Shown one piece after another: positions 57,495-64,000 of a stretch of 64,000 nucleotides of DNA. Every line of letters begins with the position of its first letter. Within the stretch, counting starts at the first letter, position 1. Under the pieces are notes generated by a model. The model saw only the letters and a program-made list of their open reading frames with translations. It did not search any database and was not told the DNA's origin. Made by a program: the position numbers and the translations under genes. The stretch is taken from assembly GCA_002500745.1 (NCBI GenBank), contig DLST01000007.1, positions 6,226 to 70,225 on the forward strand, written 5' to 3'. The DNA comes from Sphingobacterium sp. UBA7855. GTDB lineage: Bacteria; Bacteroidota; Bacteroidia; Sphingobacteriales; Sphingobacteriaceae.

Positions 57495-58058
57495 ATGAAA
57501 AAGATGCTCTTTATTTTAAGTGTGTTACTATACACATCTATCGGTTTTCATTTGAAGGCTCAAACACAAAAAGATGATGATTTTGAGTTCTTTGATACTG
57601 TCGTCAATAACCACAATCAACTCTTTCAAATGTCTTGCATCCCATCTGCTGTCGAGATGATACTAAAGTATTATAAAGTGGTTGATTTTGATTTTTACGG
57701 TTTACAAAATGAATGGCAGAATAAGACTGATGGTTCTTTTCCTGATTTTGACAATAGAGAATTATACGGTATTACCTTTTCTCAAAAATTTGTTTTGCCC
57801 CGGGATGCAACCTTTCCGATCGACAGTCTTTTTCAAACGATAGATAATGAGTTGAAGTCCGAAAAAAAAGTAATTATCTCACTTCCGGCAGACGGTGGCT
57901 GGCATATGTTTGTTATATGCAAACAAACTCCGGATGGAGACTTTGTATCCTATAGCAAACTTGGAAGTCATACGCTAATCTTTAGAAATACAAAGGAGAT
58001 TGTGAAAAAGTCTAATGGAACAGAAATCTTAACTTATCGCACTCCTCCGGGAATGTAG
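57495..58058 (+). CDS. Secreted C39-peptidase-like protein, catalytic residues kept
   Basis: A 187-residue secreted protein (signal peptide KMLFILSVLLYTSIGFHLKA, then QTQK). The papain-like C39 pattern is visible: an upstream Gln six residues before the nucleophile, Cys48 in QMSCIPSAVEMILKYY, and His137 in GWHMFVICK. No ABC transporter or bacteriocin leader gene is near, so it is not a classical C39 export peptidase; it may cut a periplasmic or surface substrate. It is a tandem duplicate of the preceding gene, with long identical DNA near the 3' ends that suggests recent duplication or gene conversion. Confidence 0.75.
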   Translation: MKKMLFILSVLLYTSIGFHLKAQTQKDDDFEFFDTVVNNHNQLFQMSCIPSAVEMILKYYKVVDFDFYGLQNEWQNKTDGSFPDFDNRELYGITFSQKFVLPRDATFPIDSLFQTIDNELKSEKKVIISLPADGGWHMFVICKQTPDGDFVSYSKLGSHTLIFRNTKEIVKKSNGTEILTYRTPPGM

Positions 58059-58389
58059 CCTTTTAGAATTCTAGAAGAAATATTTGCGTGTTTTTCATGA
58101 TTTCAAAGTGGTTTTTCCTCGTGGATATATATCCGATATGGAAATTAATTTATTGTTCGTGCCAAAGTACCGCGATTTGTTCCATTTTCATTGTAGTTTT
58201 TTATGATTTAAACGTACTATTTAATTTTATAGGAGATTATACTTTAAGGAAGGGAAATTTTAGCTATCCATTTAGTAATCCGATTGTTCAAAATCCAATA
58301 CGATCTTTCTTATGATAGGTTGCAAGAATTCGACCCAATTGCGGATATCTCACTAATAATAGATGTGAGTTCTTCTTAAGAAAAATTTT
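58059..58389. other. Intergenic region between convergent genes
   Basis: This 331-bp AT-rich stretch has no recognised gene. A near-palindrome around 58060-58077 (TTTTAGAATTCTAGAAG) just after the C39-like stop may be a weak terminator. A 75-codon frame inside has no family resemblance or coding bias. Confidence 0.3.
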
Positions 58390-58677
58390 CTATAACACCC
58401 TGTTTGGTTTAAAACAATCAAAGATGGTAAGATTGTCCAGCCAATGTGATTCCCAAAATCCCTCAATGATTGTTTTTAAATAGGTAATACTAGGTTTAGT
58501 GGAGGATTGTGCATCTTGTTCATTTGTTATGGCAAAAATAGGGAATCCGTTTTGTTCTCCTGGGTACAATAGGTCCCTGTAACAGGATGGCTGTGTAAAG
58601 ATATCAGGGTCATTTTTAATTGCCTTTTCAAAGTCAATTTCTAAAGTGATACTTTTATTCGTCTTCTGTCTGGTCAT
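58390..58677 (-). CDS. Hypothetical 95-residue protein
   Basis: A 95-residue frame beginning MTRQKTNKSITLEIDFEKA. It has a mixed, soluble composition with three Cys and several Trp/Phe near the C-terminus (IIEGFWESHWLDNLTIFDCF). No family is recognised and no signal or membrane segment is present. Codon and amino-acid composition look more like a gene than a shadow, since no gene lies on the other strand. It could be a degenerate fragment of a larger gene. Confidence 0.45.
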   Translation of the reverse strand: MTRQKTNKSITLEIDFEKAIKNDPDIFTQPSCYRDLLYPGEQNGFPIFAITNEQDAQSSTKPSITYLKTIIEGFWESHWLDNLTIFDCFKPNRVL

Positions 58678-58979
58678 ATCTATCAGTCGGCCTTTTGTTA
58701 CTAAATAAATTTTCCCCTAACAAGACGCAGTAGGAGCGAATGATGTTCACTTTTTGAAAGTGCTCTTTTTTCAATTGAAATACCTGGCAAACCTTTCAGA
58801 CGCTGAGCTTGTTCATTTGTTGGAAGAATCGGTAAAAACTCTTTAGCAAAATGCCGATTATCTTTAATTTATCAATAAAGGTTATATAAGGTTACCAACA
58901 CTATAAAGAATTCATATTTGCACTAACCTTTACAAATTTTCGAAATCAGATATTGTCTGGAATTATTTAAAAAAATGGT
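58678..58979. other. Divergent intergenic region, small hairpin
   Basis: This 302-bp stretch contains a 6-bp hairpin with three-base loop at 58748-58762 (CACTTT and AAAGTG) followed by CTCTTTTTT, the form of a rightward intrinsic terminator, though no gene is seen to its left on that strand. It might end a small unannotated RNA; evidence is thin. Confidence 0.3.
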
Positions 58980-59843
58980 ATGAAAAAAGCAGCAAGTAAA
59001 AAGATTAGACCGTTGCAAAAGCAGAAGCGACCCGGATTGGAAATAAATATGGCTCCAGTTCCTGACACTTCTCCGTTAACGTATCCTGCTGAAGGAAAGT
59101 TGAAAAACAAGGTCGCGTTAATTACGGGGGGAGATAGCGGCATAGGCAAAGCTGTAGCTTTGTTATTTGCAAAGGAGGGAGCAGATATTGTTATTGCCTA
59201 TCTTAATGAAACAAAAGATGCAAAACAAACCAAGAAAGAGGTTGAATCCTTCTCTAGAAAATGTACGCTGATTAAAGGTGATTTGGGAAAAGAAAATCAC
59301 TGTAAAAAAGTAATTGAGTCTACGATAAGAATGCACAAAAAAGTTGATATTATTGTTAATAATGCTGGGCTTCATTGGGAAACAGAATCCATTGAAAAAA
59401 TTACTACTGAACAGTTACAAAAAACTTTTCAGAATAATTTCTTTTCCTATTTCTGGATTACAAAGTATGCCATTCCTTATCTTAAAAAGGGGGCAAGCAT
59501 AATTAATACATCCTCTGTGACTGCGTATAGAGGCAGTCCAAAGTTGATCGATTACTCTGCAACAAAAGGTGCAATAATTTCTTTTACACGAAGCTTGTCT
59601 GCAAATCTTATTGCTAAAGGAATAAGGGTCAATGCTGTTGCGCCAGGCCCGGTATGGACTCCATTGATAGCATCCTCATTTGACGCTAAAAAAAACTCAG
59701 AATTTGGAAGCGACTCGCCAATGAGAAGGGCAGCGATGCCAAATGAAATTGCACCAAGCTTTCTATTTCTAGCGAGCGAAGATTCAAATTTTATGAGCGG
59801 TCAAGTTTTACACCCAAATGGAGGTGAAGTGGTCAATGGTTAG
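58980..59843 (+). CDS. SDR oxidoreductase (general stress protein 39 type)
   Basis: A 287-residue cytoplasmic short-chain dehydrogenase. A Lys/Arg-rich N-terminus and Pro-containing linker precede the Rossmann fold with TGGDSGIGKAVALLFAKEGAD (about 49), NNAG, catalytic YSATK (about 198) and AVAPGPVWTPL. It is a paralogue of the SDR at 52883 but without a Tat-like leader. The subfamily is linked to general stress; substrates are unknown. The start at 58980 is followed by the basic tail usual in this branch. Confidence 0.9.
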   Translation: MKKAASKKIRPLQKQKRPGLEINMAPVPDTSPLTYPAEGKLKNKVALITGGDSGIGKAVALLFAKEGADIVIAYLNETKDAKQTKKEVESFSRKCTLIKGDLGKENHCKKVIESTIRMHKKVDIIVNNAGLHWETESIEKITTEQLQKTFQNNFFSYFWITKYAIPYLKKGASIINTSSVTAYRGSPKLIDYSATKGAIISFTRSLSANLIAKGIRVNAVAPGPVWTPLIASSFDAKKNSEFGSDSPMRRAAMPNEIAPSFLFLASEDSNFMSGQVLHPNGGEVVNG

Positions 59844-59968
59844 CAATTGCGCTCATATTTAAGATCCTTATTTATGTTGTTTTTTGCGAGCAATGAACTA
59901 TTGCAGTCCGAGGAATGTTTACGGAATAAATGTGACAATCTTGTTTAGATTTAGTTATTTGGGAGGTT

Positions 59969-60649
59969 ATGATTGATATAAGCAAAATATTCTCGGACGG
60001 AGTTGAAAGCTCGTTTCTTGTGGAAATTGCAGCGAGAACGATAATAATGTTTCTTCTGATTTTGATCATACTCAGACTTTCAGGTAGGAGAGGTGTTCGA
60101 CAGTTGACTGTTTTTGAAGTGGCGATTATTCTCAGTCTTGGATCGGCCGCAGGAGATCCGATGTTTCAGGAAGATTTGCCAATTTCCTATTCGGTTGTTG
60201 TTTTTATTTGTGTTATTGTACTTTACAAGTTCATAACCTGGCTTACCTACAAGTCTGAGGTGATCACTCATTTATTAGAGGGTAAAGTTCTACCAATAGT
60301 GAAGGACGGAGTATTTCACATCAAGCATGAAGATGATGATAATTTTTCGAGAACGGAGTTTTTTTCAGAATTCAGAAATTTAAACGTAGAACATTTAGGG
60401 CAGGTTAAAGAGGGTGTTTTAGAGATTGATGGCACATTAAGCGTTTTATTCTATGCTGATGATGACGTCAAATATGGGCTACCACTGTTCCCTTCTTCCT
60501 ATAAGATGGTTGATGTATCCAACTCTGAAGGGCCGTTTGCATGTATGTATTGTGGCCATGTTGTGTTTAATTTTGATAGCGATTCTCAATCCTGTACTCG
60601 GTGTCATCGAAAGGAATGGACTAAAGCTATAAATTCAAGAAGAGTTTAG
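59969..60649 (+). CDS. DUF421/YetF-family membrane protein with C-terminal Zn-ribbon-like motif
   Basis: A 226-residue protein: three membrane helices (about 15-35, 48-60, 70-90), then the YetF cytoplasmic domain (FRNLNVEHLGQVKEGVLEIDG near 130). The C-terminus adds a knuckle-type pair CMYCG and CTRCHRKEW (about 188-215), suggesting a zinc ribbon. YetF-like proteins are of unknown function; one group in Bacillus relates to spore germination or stress. It follows the SDR gene by 125 bases in the same direction. Confidence 0.87.
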   Translation: MIDISKIFSDGVESSFLVEIAARTIIMFLLILIILRLSGRRGVRQLTVFEVAIILSLGSAAGDPMFQEDLPISYSVVVFICVIVLYKFITWLTYKSEVITHLLEGKVLPIVKDGVFHIKHEDDDNFSRTEFFSEFRNLNVEHLGQVKEGVLEIDGTLSVLFYADDDVKYGLPLFPSSYKMVDVSNSEGPFACMYCGHVVFNFDSDSQSCTRCHRKEWTKAINSRRV

Positions 60650-61387
60650 CGTTGCCAGTTTCTGTAAAAATATTCATTCTCCGCGCAGACACCTCTATCT
60701 AAAGGACATGAACACAATTCTTTTAAAAGTCTATAAAAACTAAACAGTCGCAGTTTTCCCGTGCACCCCATTCTTCCAGAACAATCGCACGGTACAGCGA
60801 CAAGGAACTTCTCTTATTATATACCGGAGACGCATTTACCGACCGCTATCAAAAGCGCGACAAAATCGCGTAGGCGCGGATTGATAACCAACGATATCCG
60901 CCGCTATGCAAAAGGCCGCAATTTCCTTGACATAGCCGAATTGGGAAGCAGCTGAATTTATAGCTACATCGAAGATCGACTGCACTTACTTTGTATAGCT
61001 ACTTTTAGCCAACTAAAAAACGACAGCCAATTGCGCCTGTCTTTAAAGATATTGATACATTTAAACAATTCATTAAGAAGCTGTTCTTTACTAGGCTTTA
61101 CAAGGTTTCCCTAGCTGTCTTTCCCTCAGTAGGTAGGAACTTGTAGCACATGATCTAAAAATAGCATTTGTAATTATTTAGTGATAAGTTTTGATAAGTT
61201 ACCATATAATACGGATAAAAGTGTTGATATTCAAAGTTTAACATATCATTAATTATTCTTTAGATAAAACATTCCAGCTAGCGTTTCTTTCATTTTATTT
61301 TCGTACATTTAAAAACCTCCCTACGTGTAGCACCTTGTAAAAGATACAAGAAGATCGTATGCAAGGACTTCACTTAAAAAATCCAAC
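60650..61387. other. Long intergenic region with a GC-richer patch
   Basis: This 738-bp region has no convincing gene. Between about 60758 and 60955 the base composition is richer in G and C than its surroundings and a 64-codon frame (ending GRNFLDIAELGSS) is open, but no family is recognised; it may be a relic of a lost gene. Further right the sequence is AT-rich and leads to the glycosyltransferase start. Confidence 0.4.
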
Positions 61388-63610
61388 ATGATTTCACCGA
61401 CAAAAAAAGGAGTTGCGTTCCTTTCCACTTTTCCTCCGCGCGCCTGCGGTATTGCAACCTATACAACAGATCTTATAAATGCTATCGCGAGTAAATTTGA
61501 AGAGTCGTACCGGCTAATTCCCATACCAATTGTAGATAATAATACATCTGAAGATGATAGCCCATTGGGGAATTTCGATATTTCAAATCCTCTTTCATTC
61601 GATAATGTCCTTAAAAATATCCTGTGTGATCTGGATATTAAATTGATTTGTGTCGAACATGAGTTTGGTCTCTTCATAGGTCAGGAAGCTAAATTCATAT
61701 CTTTTCTTTCGGATCTTAATGCAGCACGACTTGCCACTGTTGTGACTTTCCATACAGTGTTGCCTGCACCAGATCCCAAGATGCTAGAAAACGTATCTAC
61801 TATCGCTTTTCATTGCTCGCAAATCATCGTGATGACCCAGGGATCTGCCGATATCCTTATTCATACTTATAAAATTCCTGCCAGTAAAATAACTGTAATT
61901 GCGCATGGCACCCATTTAGCCCCAGCTAAGGATAAACATGCAATTCTTGAGCATTTTAGCCTCTTGGGCAAGAAGGTCCTTAGTACATTTGGTTTGCTGG
62001 GGCCCAGCAAGAGTATAGAAACCACCCTTTATGCACTTCCATCTATTATCGAACAAAACCCAAATGTAATATTCCTTATTTTAGGAATGACACACCCCAA
62101 CCTGCTGCGAATTGAAGGAGAGACGTATCGAAACGAGCTGGAGGCAATAGTTGATAAATTCGGTATTTCAGCTCATGTGCGTTTTATTAACGAATTTCTT
62201 TCAACGGAAGATTTATTAGCCTATTTATCTATAACCGACGTGTATCTTTTTACTTCAAAAGATCCGCTACAGGCCGTTAGTGGTACATTTTCTTATGCGC
62301 TGAGCTCCGGATGTCCCATTGTTTCGACACCAATCCCCCACGTCAAGGAGGTCTTAAAGGAAGATATGGGTACTATAATTGATTTTGAAGCTTCTGATCA
62401 GCTCGCAGCTGCGGTAAACCAAATATTGAATGATGAACTTAAATTAAGTAAGATCCATCATGTTAATCTTCAAAAAATGGTTCAGACTTCCTGGCAAAAT
62501 GTTGCTATCGCTCATGTATATCTTTTTGAGCTTCTGATAGATAAAAAAGGAAAAATGATTTACTCCATTCCACCGCTAAATTTGGACCATATTTTTCGGA
62601 TGTCCGAGGAGCGCGGTTTTGTTCAATTTGCAGATATTTCCGCTCCGGATCTGTCAAGTGGTTATGCTTTGGATGACAATGCAAGAGCGCTTATAGCCAT
62701 GTTACATCACTATAGATTGCACGAATCCTACGAAGACCTCGGTCTGATACAGAAATATCTGGATTTTATAGGCCATTGTATGCAAGAGGACGGCACCTTT
62801 CTGAATTATATAGATAACTACGGTAATTTCACGATACAAAACCAACAGGAGAATCTTGAAGATGCCAACGGTCGGGCAGTTTGGGCCCTGGGCGAAGTGG
62901 TAGGGATGGCCCATCTTTTGCCGGAAAAAATATTAAAACTTGCAATAGAACTGTTGGAGCGAGCCTCCAAACATGCTTTAGTGTATTTTTCGACAAGATC
63001 GATGGCCTTCACGATTAAGGGACTGAGTTTTATGAAGGGCAAAAATTATAAGGCTATCATCGAAGTACTTGCGGATCGATTGGCAGCCATGTTTAAACAT
63101 GAGAGCGCTACAGATTGGCAATGGTATGAATCTTATATGACCTATGGCAATAGTGTTATTCCCGAAGCCATGTTAATCGCCTATGAGACAACTGGGGATT
63201 GCCGCTACAGAGATATCGCCTGTAAATCTTTTGATTTCTTGTTGAGCAAGATTATTGTTGACAATGAGGTTCACGTTATTTCCAACAAAGGATGGTTACA
63301 ACGGGGCCAGCCGGCAATCACAACTAGGGGCGGGGAGCAGCCAATTGACGTTGCCTATACCATTATTGCGCTAGATAGGTTTTATAAGTTCACAGGAGAT
63401 GAACAATATAAGAAGAATATACGAATCGTATTTGAATGGTTTCTGGGAAGGAATCATATTCGACAGATTGTTTATAATCCTGTTACCGGTGGATGTTTTG
63501 ATGGTTTGGAAGAGCACACAATCAACATCAATCAAGGCGCAGAATCCACCATAAGCTATTTAATGGCCCGGCTCAAGATGGATGATTACATAAACGAAGC
63601 TGTGAGTTAG
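61388..63610 (+). CDS. GT4 glycosyltransferase fused to alpha/alpha-barrel glycosidase-like domain
   Basis: A 740-residue cytoplasmic protein. Residues 1 to about 385 form a GT-B glycosyltransferase of family 4 (FLSTFPPRACGIATYTTDL at the start, GLLGPSKSIETTLYALP near 205, and a C-terminal PLQAVSGTFSYALSSGCPIVSTPIPHVKEVL stretch split around 305). From about 395 to the end is a helical-barrel domain like those of glycoside hydrolases (DLSSGYALDDNARALIAMLHHY near 420, DWQWYESYMTYGNSVIPEAMLIAYETTGD near 580, TRGGEQPIDVAYTIIALDRFY near 645). It may transfer and trim the same sugar. Similar two-domain proteins in Bacteroidota are often beside GH130-type mannoside phosphorylases, which would lie outside this window. 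Confidence 0.85.
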   Translation: MISPTKKGVAFLSTFPPRACGIATYTTDLINAIASKFEESYRLIPIPIVDNNTSEDDSPLGNFDISNPLSFDNVLKNILCDLDIKLICVEHEFGLFIGQEAKFISFLSDLNAARLATVVTFHTVLPAPDPKMLENVSTIAFHCSQIIVMTQGSADILIHTYKIPASKITVIAHGTHLAPAKDKHAILEHFSLLGKKVLSTFGLLGPSKSIETTLYALPSIIEQNPNVIFLILGMTHPNLLRIEGETYRNELEAIVDKFGISAHVRFINEFLSTEDLLAYLSITDVYLFTSKDPLQAVSGTFSYALSSGCPIVSTPIPHVKEVLKEDMGTIIDFEASDQLAAAVNQILNDELKLSKIHHVNLQKMVQTSWQNVAIAHVYLFELLIDKKGKMIYSIPPLNLDHIFRMSEERGFVQFADISAPDLSSGYALDDNARALIAMLHHYRLHESYEDLGLIQKYLDFIGHCMQEDGTFLNYIDNYGNFTIQNQQENLEDANGRAVWALGEVVGMAHLLPEKILKLAIELLERASKHALVYFSTRSMAFTIKGLSFMKGKNYKAIIEVLADRLAAMFKHESATDWQWYESYMTYGNSVIPEAMLIAYETTGDCRYRDIACKSFDFLLSKIIVDNEVHVISNKGWLQRGQPAITTRGGEQPIDVAYTIIALDRFYKFTGDEQYKKNIRIVFEWFLGRNHIRQIVYNPVTGGCFDGLEEHTININQGAESTISYLMARLKMDDYINEAVS

Positions 63611-63873
63611 TTTATTTTAAAATATTGATGCCTGATTGGCAATTATTATGCGTATATTTATTATTGCGATCTACTATTCATCTTAACCCATTCAGTAGAT
63701 CCAATATTTATCTTTAAATTCTCCACGCGATATACCTTTCGGAAATTTTCAGTTCAACAACTAGCAGTTTGCGTACTTCAAAGAGTAAATACGATTCAGC
63801 TTAATATTATTCCTTCCGATCAATCATAGCTATTGAAAGTAAAAGGACCATCACTTTATAAAATCCATATATC
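63611..63873. other. Intergenic region, no gene seen
   Basis: This 263-bp AT-rich stretch follows the glycosyltransferase stop. No hairpin with a T-tract was found, so readthrough into the tiny lysine-rich gene is possible. Confidence 0.3.
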
Positions 63874-63996
63874 ATGAGTAAAGACATTAAAAAGGAAAAA
63901 AGCACCAAAGAGAAAGTGCAATCTTCTTATCAAAAGGAAAAAGATACTGTTTCTAAAGACGTAACGGATAATGTTTTCCGTAAAAAAAAGAAATAG
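63874..63996 (+). CDS. Tiny lysine-rich protein
   Basis: A 40-residue frame, MSKDIKKEKSTKEKVQSSYQ onward, ending NVFRKKKK. It is rich in Lys, Glu, Ser and Thr, lacks hydrophobic segments and is probably disordered. It has a proper ATG after an AT-rich leader and a complete stop at the right edge. No family is recognised; small basic proteins of this kind occur near stress and nucleic-acid genes. It is the last feature of the window and could belong with genes to the right. Confidence 0.55.
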   Translation: MSKDIKKEKSTKEKVQSSYQKEKDTVSKDVTDNVFRKKKK

Positions 63997-64000
63997 GCAA

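Noticed and set aside
58088..58315. 75-residue hydrophobic frame after the C39-like pair
   Set aside because: AT-rich sequence gives chance hydrophobic frames; no family, leader or coding bias was seen.
60790..60880. Short frame resembling the start of an ECF sigma factor (SDKELLLLYTGDAF)
   Set aside because: The likeness covers only about 15 residues, lacks the usual spacing and runs into a stop; likely coincidence.

Overview
The window reads as chromosomal DNA of a Bacteroidota bacterium, most likely a Sphingobacterium-like member of the Sphingobacteriaceae. The reasons are two tandem SusC/SusD outer-membrane pairs, SusD lipoproteins, a fasciclin lipoprotein, promoter -7 boxes of the Bacteroidota TAnnTTTG type, AT-rich leaders without strong Shine-Dalgarno sequences, and a thiH-type thiamine operon behind a TPP riboswitch. 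No tRNA, rRNA, CRISPR array, integrase or intact insertion sequence was seen. The genus call is inference.

Layout. 0-5.1 kb: a cold-shock protein and RhlE-type RNA helicase pair, a Gfo/Idh/MocA oxidoreductase, and a dioxygenase-acetyltransferase-carboxylesterase trio resembling the Bacillus mhqED quinone-detoxification genes. 5.4-15.4 kb: a tight operon of a 1305-residue hybrid histidine kinase, a single-domain response regulator, a membrane-anchored HEAT-repeat protein and a 1139-residue fusion of a processive GT2 glycosyltransferase to an LtaS-like phosphotransferase. It converges on a YaiO-type TPR/beta-barrel gene, and together they look like a regulated surface-polysaccharide system. 15.6-21.6 kb: riboswitch-thiS-thiC-tenI-like-thiE-thiG-thiH-thiF. 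21.8-30.6 kb: a GH78 alpha-L-rhamnosidase, a CatA-like acetyltransferase, an SRPBCC protein, a TspO-like membrane protein, an Hsp31/DJ-1 protein, a two-FAS1 lipoprotein, a VOC protein and an AraC regulator. 31-34.1 kb: DUF3606 protein, three-domain LigD and a small membrane protein.

34.1-52 kb is a polysaccharide-utilization locus: a GH105-type unsaturated glycuronyl hydrolase, a sialate-O-acetylesterase-like enzyme, an SSS symporter, an FAD oxidoreductase, a LacI regulator and SusC-SusD-SusC-SusD. Three transcription units in it carry a double LacI-type operator with identical 19-bp centre-to-centre spacing, each about 45 bp upstream of a candidate -7 box. That defines a local regulon and hints that the LacI protein may act as an activator.

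52-64 kb is a looser accessory and stress region: an acidic protein made of four 75-bp repeats, two general-stress-type SDR enzymes (one with a Tat-like leader), an AlkB-like dioxygenase, a DUF6624-like protein, a tandem pair of secreted C39-like proteins of which one has lost both the Cys and His expected at the active site, a YetF/DUF421 protein with a Zn-ribbon-like tail, a GT4 glycosyltransferase fused to an alpha/alpha-barrel domain, and a tiny lysine-rich protein at the right edge.
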